Shown: in pieces, positions 35,401-45,826 of the stretch
How positions within the stretch are numbered: the stretch's first letter is position 1
How the letters are laid out: each line of letters begins with the position of its first letter
NCBI GenBank assembly: GCA_028023455.1
Contig: JAQFVV010000279.1
Span: forward strand, 60,001-124,000
Direction of reading: 5' to 3'
From: Epiperipatus broadwayi
Taxonomy: Eukaryota > Onychophora > Udeonychophora > Euonychophora > Peripatidae
Length of the DNA stretch: 64,000 nt
Notes under the pieces: model-generated
Told to the model about the DNA's origin: nothing
Database searches by the model: none
What the model saw: only the letters and a program-made list of their open reading frames with translations
Translations under genes and position numbers: made by a program

Positions 35401-35714
35401 CATTATTGATATTATGTTATAGAATATGCATTATTAAAGGTCTCCATTAAGTTAGCTATTCATTAGATATGATCAATTAGTAATTTAATTATGAAGTCTC
35501 ATTGTTTCTCCCTGACCTATGTCGGCTGTGAATAAGGAGTATGCTATGTGTAACTTCATGATGGTCATTCATAGGGTCTTGAGTTCTGGAGTACTGGCTT
35601 ACGAGTTGAAGTGTTGTCGGACTCAGAATGTCACAATCCTAGTCTGGTAAGCTTCGGTCTCTTTTGCTTGGACTCTGAATTCTGTTACACAAATGTACAA
35701 ACTTGACCATTACA
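32415..35714 (+). repeat. 3' LTR of the LARD-like element
   Basis: About 3300 bp, collinear with 26268-29570 throughout, with scattered substitutions (many C/T or G/A) and short indels such as an added ATT triplet near 32620. Its right end is followed by (AT)n. It carries the same SINE-like block (34578-34940). Confidence 0.9.
34578..34940 (+). mobile_element. SINE-like insertion carried inside the 3' LTR
   Basis: Counterpart of 28439-28800 at the same LTR position, with several substitutions. An 83-codon frame (34631-34882) across it is incidental, because the equivalent frame is not kept in the 5' LTR. Confidence 0.5.
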
Positions 35715-35730
35715 ATATATAATATATATA

Positions 35731-35947
35731 TGTAAACAAATTAAAATTTGCGGTAGTGATGCTGCTAAGGAAACCAGCAATATCCACTGATAGACCCAGA
35801 GGTTAAACTACTAGGTTTAATTAAAAAAAAACTATTAGTATTTGTACCAGTATCAGTGGTAATTTATGGTTTCCTAGCAACATCACAACTTAAATATATT
35901 TGAAGTTAATTTGTATGGGTAAAATTACACACTTTAATTTGTTTACA
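35731..35947. mobile_element. Small palindromic element with TGTAAACAAATTAAA ends
   Basis: Left end TGTAAACAAATTAAA and right end TTTAATTTGTTTACA are exact reverse complements. Inside, GTGATGCTGCTAAGGAAACC on the left pairs with GGTTTCCTAGCAACATCAC on the right, and CCACTGATA pairs with TATCAGTGG. At 217 bp with no coding capacity, it is a MITE-like element adjoining the (TA)n next to the LARD-like 3' LTR. Confidence 0.85.
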
Positions 35948-35980
35948 TCAAAAATCCATGGAAAATTTAAATCTAGTATA

Positions 35981-36886
35981 CACCTGGGTCTCATTTTACG
36001 CGATGGATAGGTTCCTCAGAAAACACGCGCAAACAAAATCATGCAAAAATAGATGTAACTTACCTTGAAAAAGGGGGGATACAGACTGTGATTTTTCAAA
36101 ACTCACATAAAAGCAAAGCATCAACATAAAATTTACTTTAAAATTTGTGCAAAAAAAAAAAATAAGGAAATAAAATATAACTAATAAAAAATTTCAAATT
36201 TGAAAAAAAATGATACAAGACAAACTTTTTTTAACTATAATATTTAATTTTATTCAAAACAATATATTTTTATGCATAATTTACAGTAATTTATATTTTT
36301 TTATACATGTTTTAATTATTATCACTATTTGCCGGTAAAGAGGTTCGTTTGCAAACTGATAAAAAATCAGATTCTTCACAAGAAGAAATACAACTAGCGC
36401 CAATGTCACTCTCTTGTTGTGTTAATTAATGGTTTTCCGGTGGCAACATAATTAGTAATTAATCTAACAACAAAAAATTAAATTCTTATTTTTGTCTTTA
36501 ATTTTCAATTTTAAAAATAAACCTTACGTTGTTTTTTAAAAAGCAAAAACAGAATGTGATTTAAATGCAAAATTAACACGCACAATGTAAACAAATTTAC
36601 ATTATAATCTTGTAATATTTAATGTGTGTATACATAAAATGTGGAAATCATGATTTTAATTTCATTATTGCATAAAATCTTACTATTATAAAGCACTGAA
36701 AATATTGAAATTACTAAGTTGAAAGTCAAATTTCAATAATGTGCTATTACTTTCAATATAATGTAAGTGTGCGGAATCTATTATTTAAAGTAATAGCGCA
36801 ATATTGGAGTTCGACTTCTGGTGAAACACGAATCGCATAACTTCAAAATCATGTTAAATAAGTCCGTGTAAAAAGAGACCCAGGTG
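35981..36886. mobile_element. Non-autonomous TA-flanked DNA transposon (mariner/pogo-like ends)
   Basis: Left end CACCTGGGTCTCATTTTACG and right end, reversed, CACCTGGGTCTCTTTTTACA. Both are directly flanked by TA (35979-35980 and 36887-36888), the target duplication of Tc1/mariner-type elements. Next to the left end, GGTTCC and CGCGCAAAC resemble internal sequence of pogo/Tigger-type elements. The 906-bp interior has no transposase. It includes a secondary hairpin (about 36720-36830; GCTATTACTTT against AAAGTAATAGC). The Gypsy element is inserted 7 bp beyond its right TA. Confidence 0.8.
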
Positions 36887-36895
36887 TATATATAT

Positions 36896-38783
36896 TGTAA
36901 TCGCCCACGCGACCGAGGCATCATCACTACCTCCGTTAATCCTTGCTTGACGATTCCTTTTTTTTTGTTGGCACCCGCTGTGTTCTTCCGTCCGGGGATT
37001 ACATGATGTTCTGCGACGATAATTTCTAACACCCATACACGTACGCTTTATTTATTTTATACATAGATTCGAATCGAATCCCAGTAATAGGCGCCAGGAG
37101 AACTTTTAGAAGAGTCCGCCACGTATGTGCATAAGCCCACTCAATTATATCACAAAACATGCCCGTGCCTCGCTCCAGTCGGAAACATGAAACGAACACA
37201 GCCACAATTACCCTTCACACTACCTCCGTTATTATAATCATAGAAAGGCCCGCCCTACATCCCACAGAACAAATTAATCCAACTTCACTTTAGTCTAAAA
37301 AGTATCACGACATAAGCATAAAATCAATAAAATCCCACCCCCAAAATATCAACTGCATTCAGCATAAAATCAATAAAATCCCACCCCCAAAATATCAACT
37401 GCATTCATTTCCATACAAACAAACTTACGCTAAAGCATTCATTCCGATATATATAAATTTATGTTGAAATTCCAAGCAATTAAATAACAAAAAAAATTAG
37501 CTACATAAATATTTATTTAATCTGTTTAATAATGATTAACGCAGGTATGGGATCGGCAAGCCGAGACAATTAACGGTAAACTTCAAATTACTTTGCACAT
37601 ATTATTTCAGACTGTTGGTCAGTCGGCAAATTTATTAGGTAAAAAATTCTCGAACTGTTCATAAATGATTAATATTAATTATACTGTTTTAGATTAATGT
37701 CTTTCTAATAGTTCTGGATATTAAAGTTATTTCTTTAAGTGCACAATTGAATATAACAAATTTTACGATAGCTACCTGTGAAATGTAGAACGACTGTAAT
37801 GGGATCCTGAGCGAAGCTTATTCTTTAATGAGGTATTCCGGTGATTTGCGCGGTCTCCAATCGAGCGTGGTCCTAATATGAGGTTCTCCGGTGGTATGAG
37901 CATCTGGATGGCAATCAGCTGGTCTGGACGCGGAGGTCCGGCGGTCAAGCCGCGAATTCTATATTCAGCAACGCATGGCAGTTAGATTCATAACGTCTAA
38001 TAAAAATCAAGTCTCTTAATAATTTCTCTAAAGAAGAGCACAACTGTCCTCTGAAAACGCTGTTCGGCCTTTTTGATCTTTGCCTTCACGCCCTCACACC
38101 TTGAATTTTTCTCCTCCAATCAATCCCATGCACCTGTGAGTCCCTTTATTTGATAAGTCCATCGCGTGTCAGCTCAACTCCGAGATTTCTGGGATTGTTG
38201 ACATTAGTTTGGAATTTAACCGTTTTTCTTAGGTATTGTTTCTCTGGGGACAGAAATCTGAGTCGTACAATAGCGGTGTACACTTTCTCACACCTCTGTT
38301 TCTAATTTTGGCTTGTTTTATCTCGGCGTACCAGCACATATCCTGCCTATTGTTTCAATTTCTAATTTTACATTTACTAATTACGTTTGTACAAATTAAT
38401 CTGAGATTGCTTGGAATTTCAGAACATATTGCTAATTAATTTAAATTATTTGATAAAAGTTAAACTTGCGTTCAATCATTCTTCTTTAATTAATCAAAAA
38501 TGAATAAAAAAAAAAAACTACAATGACGGATTATAGATTTATTCTTAGCACACACACACAAAATAATAAAATAACAACAATTTTTACTCTTTTTTCAATA
38601 AATCTGACAGGTACTCTTATATAGCTGCGATCGGCTTTTAGAAACGGCTGTTCTTCGCTTATTATTAAAGCAAGACCGCTTTTATAAAAGTTTTGTCCCT
38701 GTCAGTTATTTCGTCCATTGATTATAGTTAAATATACCCCCATACGCCTGGGTTTGAATACCATGTAACGCTATTCCGTTACA
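36896..38783 (-). repeat. 3' LTR of the Gypsy element
   Basis: 1888 bp. On the element strand it begins TGTAACGGAATAGCG and ends GGCGATTACA. It differs from the 5' LTR by about a dozen substitutions and one-base indels that I could spot, a sign of recent insertion. A 46-bp direct repeat lies at 37315-37406. A minus-strand frame at 36781-37032 spans the LTR edge and is not a gene. Confidence 0.95.
37315..37406. repeat. 46-bp tandem repeat in the Gypsy LTR
   Basis: Unit AGCATAAAATCAATAAAATC and following bases, two perfect copies (37315-37360 and 37361-37406). The same pair is at 43768-43859 in the other LTR, so it predates insertion and belongs to the family. Confidence 0.9.
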
Positions 38784-38802
38784 TATCTCCCCGCCCGGTG
38801 TA
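38784..38802 (-). promoter_or_regulatory. Polypurine tract of the Gypsy element
   Basis: On the element strand ACCGGGCGGGGAGATA immediately precedes the 3' LTR. The GGGCGGGGAGA core is the expected purine-rich primer for plus-strand DNA synthesis. Confidence 0.75.
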
Positions 38803-38848
38803 GAGTAAAATCCGATGTTGCGGGTTTTAGCTCTGAGAAGGAGCGAAG

Positions 38849-39965
38849 TTATTCGGCCCTCTTCAGTGCCCTGGCATTGAATGTTCCCTTCCCTTGTGCT
38901 AGTACAAAGGCGTTATTTCCATACGCCTTGACGATCTCATATGGGCCCTCATAGATGTCGAGAAATTTCTTGAATACGTTCTGTTCCGGTCGACTGACCG
39001 GATTGGATCTTACCATCACTTTGTCTCCCACGGTGAACGTATTTTGGGTCGGCCTCTTGGTTTGCCTTCGTTTCTCCCCCATATGTTCCAATCTCCGTAA
39101 AGCCATCTGTTTGTCCTGTCTTCGGTCAACTCTTCCTGTCCGGATCAACGGTCTATCATCGTACGGGTAAGGTATAGGTCGTCCATAATGGAGTCGACTT
39201 GGTTCAAGTCCAGTGGACTCATTTTTCGAGGTATTGATCATGGCAATAATCCGGGGAATCTCCCGAACCCATTTCCGATGATCTCCGGCAGTGTATACGC
39301 GGAATAGCCGCCCCAACTCCCGCATCACCCGCTCGCATGGGTTGCTCTGCGGGTTCCGGATAGACGTCATATGATGTTTGATCCCCAGTTGGTTCACCCA
39401 TCGCCTCCATATCCTTGATACAAACGGTGTGCCATGATCCGATAAGAGGCACTTAGGTTTCCCGATGATGGGAAACTGTTTGGTTTCCAACAGTTTGATG
39501 GTCTGGTTCGCATTAGCCCGGGCCATGGGGTACGCGGCGACGATTTTGGAGCACAGATCATATGTGACCAGCAAATACCTCTTCCCCCCAAACATTGGCA
39601 ATGGCCCGTAGTAATCGATAGCCAGGGTGTGGTTTGGTTCCCGGGCGATGATCGGTATCTGAGGTCCTTCATTCGACCGATTTAACGGTTTTGTCCTCGC
39701 ACAAACCTCACACTTCCGTAGTCTTCGGGCAATGTCGTGGTGCATCCCCGGCCAGTAAAACCAATTACTGAGGTACCCCTCCGTCTTGCTCGTTCCGTAA
39801 TGGCCACGTTCCTGATGGGTCTCATCAACCATTCGATCCCGCATTCCCTTCGGTATTACAATGCGGGTTTGTCTCCCGTTCCCGGTTTTCCTTTGGACTA
39901 TTCCTTCCAGAATAATGCACCGGTCCCGATATTTCCATAGTGGGCTTCCCCCGTCTCTTCCCCTT
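38849..39965 (-). pseudogene. Gypsy integrase
   Basis: The open stretch begins upstream of ATG 39844. From that ATG (331 codons) the zinc-binding HHCC motif is H10, H15, C45, C48 (HQERGH ... CEVC). The catalytic core has D77 (LAIDYYGPL), D136 (LLSDHGTPF) and E171 (NPCERVMREL). By my count 34 residues lie between the second aspartate and the glutamate, rather than the usual 35. The C-terminal part has FTVGDKVMVRS and KFLDIYEGPYEIVKAYGNNAFVL, the chromatin/DNA-binding end of Gypsy integrases, without an obvious chromodomain. The frame is intact to its stop at 38849, about 65 bp from the LTR. Confidence 0.95.
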
Positions 39966-40175
39966 TCTGGGCGGGCTCTGCCTTCGGCCTCTTCTCACGT
40001 AGGTATCGTATTACCTGTTGGCATTCTTCATCCTCTTTCTGGCTCTTCCGAATGTTGTCCGCTCCAAACTCACCCTCCCTGCTTCGCCTGGTAGTAGCGG
40101 CTATGTACGCGAACTCCTCACCCTCGGCATTTGGCTGTGGTCCCACAGGGTACCGGCTCAGTGCGTCCGCGACTC
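39898..40175 (-). pseudogene. Gypsy pol segment between RNase H and integrase
   Basis: Continues pol after the break near 40174 as VADALSRYPVG, the usual end of the RNase H domain, then a charged linker (KSQKEDEECQQVIRYLREK). The methionine at 40146 is internal. A further break between about 39948 and 39965, in a G-rich stretch, sends this frame to a stop at 39898. The integrase N-terminal residues (LWKYRDRCIILEGIVQRKTG) are in the next frame. Confidence 0.85.
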
Positions 40176-41313
40176 ACGTTATCCTTCCCCTTACAATATT
40201 CCACTTCATATTGGAACTCCTGCAGGGCTAAGCTCCACCTCACTAATCTATTATTCGTCAAAAAACTCTTGTTCAGAAATTCAAGACTCCGATGGTCGGT
40301 AATTACTTTCACTTTGGATCCGACCAGGTACTGTCTGAACTTTTTGAAAGCCCACACTATGGCGAGGGCCTCTCGTTCGGTGACAGTGTATCTTCGTTCG
40401 GGATCTTTGAGCAGTCGGCTAATGAACGCCAACACCCTTTGTTCCCCATCCGGCCCCTTTTGGTACAATGTGGCTCCTAGCCCAATGTCGCTACTATCCG
40501 TCTGTAACCAAAATATCTGGTCGAAGTCTGGGTACGCCAATATGGTCTGTTTTAAAAATCCTTCCTTCACCTTCTGGAAACTCCGTTCCCGTCTCTCATC
40601 CCATATCCACGCTTCCTCCTTTCTTAACAATTGTAATAGGGGTTCCATATCATGGGAGAAGTTTTCATAAAACTTGTTATAGAAGGTGCACATTCCGAGG
40701 AATGCTTTGATATCCTTTCTCTTCTTCGGAACAGGGAATTCTTGGATGGCCTGGATCTTTTCAGGGTTAGGCCGTATTCCCTCCTGGCTTATGATATGTC
40801 CCAAGAACTTGACTTCCTGGGTCGCGAAGTGGCTTTTTCTTATATTTATTTTTATGCCCTTCTGTTCGCATTCATGGAGCACCATTTCTAAATGCCGACA
40901 ATGCTCCTCTATGTTTTCAGACGCTATAATAATATCGTCGACGTACATCGTGACGAATTTCTTAACTTCCTCTGATAGGGTTTGGTCCAGGCACTGCACT
41001 AAGCCAGCACCGCTATTCTTTAATCCGAAAGGCACGCGGTTAAACTGGTACGCCCGTCCGTTATATTTGAATGTGGTGTATTTACGATCATCCGGATGGA
41101 GGCTCATTTGCCAGTAGCTATTTGTCAAATCCATGGTGGAGAAGATTCGCTTGTGCTGAAATCTCGTCATCAGTTCGCTCATGATGGGCGGGGCATTTGT
41201 ATCTGGAATGGTCACCTTGTTCAGTTGTCTGGCATCGAGGCACAATCGTATCGATCCGTCACTCTTTCTTACGGCTAAGATGGGGTTACAGTACGGTGAG
41301 GTACACTTCGAGA
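40118..41313 (-). pseudogene. pol: Gypsy reverse transcriptase and RNase H
   Basis: The frame opens just after the shift at 41317-41323. An ATG at 41245 is only the first methionine of a 375-codon stretch, preceded by CNPILAVRKSDGSIRL. Residues from that ATG: FSTMDLTNSYWQ at 35-46 (motif A), VPFGLKNSGA at 71-80 (motif B) and YVDD at 101-104 (motif C). KFLGHIISQEGI is at 146-157. RNase H has LQTDSSDIGLGATL at 247-260, TEREALAIVWAF at 289-300 and TDHRSLEFL. All catalytic residues are present. A single-base break near 40174 turns the end (GKDN, then VSRGRTEPV) out of frame, whereas the next frame gives the expected VADALSRYPVG. Confidence 0.95.
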
Positions 41314-42551
41314 TAACCCCCCCACTCTATCATCTGCTCCAGCTGAGTTTCAATTTCCTTTCTGTATTGGAATGGGATTGGGTACGCCCTGGTTTGATAT
41401 GGGTTGCTGGTGTTCAACCGGATTCGGTGTTCGTACCCCTTGATTACTCCCGGTTTATCCGAGAAAACACTCTCGTAAGTCCCCAGTATTCCTTGGATCT
41501 TCTCTCTCTGCCCTTCATCTGGCCCTGCCATTTCCTTCACCCTTTTCTCAATTTCCCCTTTTATCATGATACATTGCAGTTTCCTCTGCCCTTCCGGTTC
41601 TTTATCCATGGTTTCCCCAAACGGCACCGTGACCCTGCCGATTCTTGCTTGTTCAGTCCCATAATCAATGTTGCACTTTGCCATTCTCATAAAATCAGAC
41701 CCTAACACCAAGTCGTGTATCAGCCCCTCAAGTATTAACACAACCTGGGTGAATTCCTGTCCTGCAATAACTATATTCGCCCACACCTGTTTGGTCTGTA
41801 TTTTTGCCCTCTTCCCATTGGCCAGTATAACCTGGGTCCCTTTCAATGGCAAGATTTTCAGTCCTGTCTTCCCTTGGGCGATCCTGTCAAACGTTTCCTG
41901 AGCCATTACCGACACCTGACTTCCTGTATCCAGCAGCGCCCTCGCATGCACCCCTTGGATTGATACCTCGATCTTGGGGCACTCCTGTTTTCCCCAGGGT
42001 CCTTTCCCCCCTTCATCTTGTGCTATGTTAGCTATCCGGATCCCATCCTTCCCTTCTCCGATGAAATAGTCATCATTTTCGGCCGCATCTAATATCTCCA
42101 ACACTCGTTTTATCTCAGTTTTCCCCTCAATTACTTGTCTAATCTCCCTGGGCAGGTTGCGCCCCGCTATCCTGATTTGCCGCTCTTCCGGTACTCGATA
42201 TTCACTGATTTTTCTTAACCTTGCCACCTGTCGCTGTATGAAGGTACTGTACGTTTCATCTTCTCCCTTTTCGCTTTGCTCTATCGCCCACCTTTCCCTT
42301 TCTTGTTGGGCTAGTCCCCAATATCTTCCCATGATGGCTCTTTGGTATTCTTCAAACGTCTCCGGTTTCTCTTTCATCGACTCCCACCAGTCCACGACCT
42401 CCCCTTGGATGTGGCTGCATGCAATCGCTATCTTTGACTCTTCACTAAACTGCCCGCACGAGAACAACCTCTTTAGACTTTCCACATGTCGACACGGGCT
42501 TTCGTTTCCCTTTCCTGTAAAATGTTCCAGCTTAATCCACTTTCCCTCCAT
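41286..42551 (-). pseudogene. gag-pro: Gypsy Gag-protease, running into reverse transcriptase
   Basis: A 421-codon frame starting at ATG 42551. Residues about 1-165 resemble a Ty3/Gypsy capsid (FTGKGNESPCRHVESLKRLF, then KIAIACSHIQGEVVDWWESM and TFEEYQRAIMGRYW). No zinc knuckle follows. Residues about 190-300 are the aspartic protease: ALLDTGSQVSV at 205-215 (catalytic LDTG) and LVLGSDFM at 281-288. The last 70 residues are the connection to reverse transcriptase (VFSDKPG...HRI, YQTRAYPIPFQYRKEIETQL). The frame then leaves the coding register at a seven-base G run (41317-41323), ending after MIEWGGYLEVYLTVL, while the proper continuation lies in the next frame. Gag would form particles and the protease would cut the polyprotein. 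Confidence 0.9.
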
Positions 42552-42929
42552 TCTGTTTAATATTTAGTTTATCTTTGGCTATAATAATCCACGACTCGTC
42601 ACCTACTACTCCGCGGGTCCCCCTGACTGTCTTATCCTATCCTTCGATGCTCATTGCCCTTCAAAATTCCCACAGCTCCTGTCCTTCCTTCAATTTGGTT
42701 CCTCACGCTCAGATTATCCCAGGTCCCACTGTTCCCTTCATTTATATACGGTAGCCCTCGGTTATATTCACGGTTATACTTTACTTAACTTTTATATATA
42801 TATATATTTTTTTTCTGTGGTCATCTACATATCCGTGTTGTTTATACGCAACGTCCCTTTTATTTTTAAGTAACACGAAAACTAACAAGATCCCAGATAC
42901 AGTTCGTTCCCTTTTTCAAGAATACACTA

Positions 42930-43323
42930 ATATTAAAATGATTTTCCTTTCCTTTTTTTTTTTTTTTCGATTAAAATTATTTGCAGTTGTCTTATTAGTA
43001 TAGAAATTAATTTACGAGTTGCTTCCTTTGATACACGATATTTCCTCCACGGAATCCCGCTATTCCACAGCTTTCTACAAATATCAGTTATATCCGGCCG
43101 CTTGATTATTTTATTAATACTACTAGAACTAAATCCCCTTCCCACTCTCTCAAGCAATATTTAATAGTTAGTTTTTTTTTTTTTTTTTCACGATAATTCC
43201 GAAAATTTTCCCCCTGCTTTAGTAGACAATTTGTTCAGTATTTCGAGCGCCCTCTTTTTAGATTTGCTTTCGTTGTTATTAACGTCAGCTGTACTCACGT
43301 CGGTTCTGCCCTTTGAAACAACA
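42930..43323 (-). pseudogene. Upstream coding region of the Gypsy element, possible Gag N-terminus
   Basis: Between primer-binding site and Gag, two minus-strand stretches look coding: 43188-43323 (KKRALEILNKLSTKAGGKFS) and 42933-43157 (a 74-codon frame with RPDITDICRKLWNSGIPWRK). They are separated by an 18-bp A run on the element strand (about 43172-43189), where a frame change would be easy. The first has no ATG of its own inside the interior. Together they could be a small upstream protein or the N-terminal part of Gag. No domain was recognised. Confidence 0.4.
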
Positions 43324-43349
43324 GTTTCGCCGCACGTTGACGCGCCAAA
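43324..43349 (-). promoter_or_regulatory. Primer-binding site of the Gypsy element
   Basis: Directly after the 5' LTR the element strand reads TTTGGCGCGTCAACGTGCGG. It resembles the tRNA-Lys-type site (TGGCGCCCAACGTGGGGC) with a few differences, and the site of the LARD-like element at 29590. Contact with the LTR end is as expected. Confidence 0.7.
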
Positions 43350-45235
43350 TGTAATCGCCCACGCGACCGAGGCAACATCACTACCTCCGTTAATCCTTGC
43401 TTGATGATTCCTTTTTTTTGTTGGCACCCGCTGTGTTCTTCCGTCCGGGGATTACATGATGTTCTGCGACGATAATTTCTAACACCCATACACGTACGCT
43501 TTATTTATTTTATACATAGATTCGAATCGAATCCCAGTAATAGGCGCCAGGAGAACTTTTAGAAGAGTCCGCCACATATGTGCATAAGCCCACTCAATTA
43601 TATCACAAAACATGCCCGTGCCTCGCTCCAGTCGGAAACATGAAACGAACACAGCCACAATTACCCTTCACACTACCTCCGTTATTATAATCATAGAAAG
43701 GCCCGCCCTACATCCCACAGAACAAATTAATCCAACTTCACTTTAGTCTAAAAAGTATCACGACATAAGCATAAAATCAATAAAATCCCACCCCCAAAAT
43801 ATCAACTGCATTCAGCATAAAATCAATAAAATCCCACCCCCAAAATATCAACTGCATTCATTTCCATACAAACAAACTTACGCTAAAGCATTCATTCCGA
43901 TATATATAAATTTATGTTGAAATTCCAAGCAATTAAATAACAAAAAAATTAGCTACATAAATATTTATTTAATCTGTTTAATAATGATTAACGCAGGTAT
44001 GTGATCGGCAAGCCGAGACAATTAACGGTAAACTTCAAATTACTTTGCACATATTATTTCAGACTGTTGGTCAGTCGGCAAATTTATTAGGTAAAAAATT
44101 CTCGAACTGTTCATAAATGATTAATATTAATTATACTGTTTTAGATTAATGTCTTTCTAATAGTTCTGGATATTAAAGTTATTTCTTTAAGTGCACAATT
44201 GAATATAACAAATTTTACGATAGCTACCTGTGAAATGTAGAACGACTGTAATGGGATCCTGAGCGAAGCTTATTCTTTAATGAGGTATTCCGGTGATTTG
44301 CGCGGTCTCCAATCGAGCGTGGTCCTAATATGAGGTTCTCCGGTGGTATGAGCATCTGGATGGCAATCAGCTGGTCTGGACGTGGAGGTCCGGTGGTCAA
44401 GCCGCGAATTCTATATTCAGCAACGCATGGCAGTTAGATTCATAACGTCTAATAAAAATCAAGTCTCTTAATAATTTCTCTAAAGAAGAGCACAACTGTC
44501 CTCTGAAAACGCTGTTCGGCCTTTTTGATCTTTGCCTTCACGCCCTCACACCTTGAATTTTTCTCCTCCAATCAATCCCATGCACCTGTGAGTCCCTTTA
44601 TTTGATAAGTCCATCGCGTGTCAGCTCAACTCCGAGATTTCTGGGATTGTTGACATTAGTTTGGAATTTAACCGTTTTTCTTAGGTATTGTTTCTCTGGG
44701 GACAGAAATCTTAGTCGTACAATAGCGGTGTACACTTTCTCACACCTCTGTTTCTAATTTTGGCTTGTTTTATCTCGGCGTACCAGCACATATCCTGCCT
44801 ATTGTTTCAATTTCTAATTTTACATTTACTAATTACGTTTGTACAAATTAATCTGAGATTGCTTGGAATTTCAGAACATATTGCTAATTAATTTAAATTA
44901 TTTGATAAAAGTTAAACTTGCGTTCAATCATTCTTCTTTAATTAATCAAAAATGAATAAAATAAAAAACTACAACGACGGATTATAGATTTATTCTTAGC
45001 ACACACACACAAAATAATAAAATAACAACAATTTTTACTCTTTTTTTCAATAAATCTGACAGGTACTCTTATATAGCTGCGATCGGCTTTTAGAAACGGC
45101 TGTTCTTCGCTTATTATTAAAGCAAGACCGCTTTTATAAAAGTTTTGTCCCTATCAGTTATTTCGTCCATTGATTATAGTTAAATATACCCCCATACGCC
45201 TGGGTTTGAATACCATGTAACGCTATTCCATTACA
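43350..45235 (-). repeat. 5' LTR of the Gypsy element
   Basis: 1886 bp, same ends as the other LTR. It contains the 46-bp direct repeat at 43768-43859 and the presumed promoter at 45069-45075. Transcription would run leftwards into the interior. Confidence 0.95.
45069..45075 (-). promoter_or_regulatory. TATA box candidate in the Gypsy 5' LTR
   Basis: On the element strand CAGCTATATAAGAGTACCTG gives a good TATA box about 160 bp inside the LTR, at the usual U3 position. The identical site in the 3' LTR is at 38617-38623. Confidence 0.6.
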
Positions 45236-45312
45236 ATATTCTTATTTTTTTATTTGTTTATTACTATTTTTCTCATTATGTTTATCAAAGAATGAAGTTT
45301 TTTTACTATTTT
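45236..45312. other. Right flank of the Gypsy insertion
   Basis: Starts with the ATAT target duplication and is AT-rich. It continues the TA-rich DNA found left of 36896. Confidence 0.6.
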
Positions 45313-45826
45313 TAATGTAATTATAAGGGTTGTGAACACAGATTTTCAAACTCCCTTAAGCTATCCACTCTATCTCATACAACTAATAACATGACTACAA
45401 GCATGTAAAAAAATAAATGATCTCCAATATATGTATATTTTGTTGAACCAGCACTCATCAGTTAATCCAAATCATCATCTCCAATATATATATATATATA
45501 TATAAGATATATTTTGCGGGTTCATCCATGTTAAATTTTTTTAAATATATATATGTATATAATCAATGGTTGGTTTACATTAATATAGCAAATCTTCAAA
45601 CTTTAATGAGCAGGCTTAAATCTACTATGTTAATATAAACTGAGCACTGATTAGATATATGTGTTCGAGATGATGATCTGAACCAACTGATGAGTGCTGA
45701 TTAAGCATGAAATATATATATTGGGCATTTCTGATCTTTTTCAATTGTGTGAAGTTGTATGAGATAGAGTAAATAGCTGAAGAGAACTTGAAAGTATGTG
45801 TTCACATCCCACACAATTACATCTAA
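45313..45826. repeat. Inverted pair of the 'ACCAGCACTCATCAGTT' repeat family
   Basis: 45313-45630 is a plus-oriented copy (CTTAAGCTATCCACTC, ATAAATGATCTCCAA, CCAGCACTCATCAGTT, TTCAAACTTTAAT). About 45630-45826 is a second copy in reverse (CTGAGCACTGATTAG, AACTGATGAGTGCTG, GAGATAGAGTAAATAGCTGA). Together they make a palindrome of over 500 bp, with (TA)n inside. Other family members are at 8171-8450 and 54722-54975. Confidence 0.8.

Larger units (their letters stand above)
26268..35714 (+). mobile_element. LARD-like LTR retrotransposon with 3.3-kb LTRs and gag-only interior
   Basis: Two direct repeats of about 3.3 kb (26268-29570 and 32415-35714), both starting TGAAA(T/C)GGGAAC and ending TTGACCATTACA, bracket 2844 bp. 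The TG...CA ends, a primer-binding-site-like sequence after the left repeat, a Gag-like coding region and 4-bp ATAT flanks (26264-26267 and 35715-35718) identify an LTR retrotransposon in plus orientation. No protease, reverse transcriptase, RNase H or integrase is present, and there is little room for them. LTRs of this length with a small interior resemble large retrotransposon derivatives (LARDs), which rely on enzymes from other elements. No clear polypurine tract precedes the 3' LTR, which is atypical. The LTRs differ by a few percent by eye, so the insertion is older than the Gypsy element next to it. Confidence 0.85.
36896..45235 (-). mobile_element. Young Ty3/Gypsy LTR retrotransposon with frameshifted pol
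   Basis: Full-length 8.34-kb element on the minus strand. Its LTRs (36896-38783 and 43350-45235) are TG...CA, about 99% identical, with a 4-bp ATAT target duplication (36892-36895 and 45236-45239). In transcription order the interior shows a primer-binding site, a short upstream coding region, Gag plus protease, reverse transcriptase, RNase H and integrase (the Ty3/Gypsy order), then a polypurine tract. Three single-base frame breaks interrupt the coding chain, so this copy is probably inactive unless they are sequencing errors. Its GC content is visibly higher than the surroundings. Confidence 0.95.

Noticed and set aside
36781-37036. Minus-strand frames at the Gypsy LTR edge (repeated at 43188-43489)
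   Set aside because: They span the LTR boundary and recur because the LTR is repeated; the portion inside the LTR has no domain. Only the portion beyond the primer site at 43188-43323 is kept as a possible coding stretch.
38955-42567. Many plus-strand frames of 60-179 codons
   Set aside because: They are antisense to the Gypsy gag-pol, whose GC-rich codons leave long open antisense frames; none has a recognisable motif.
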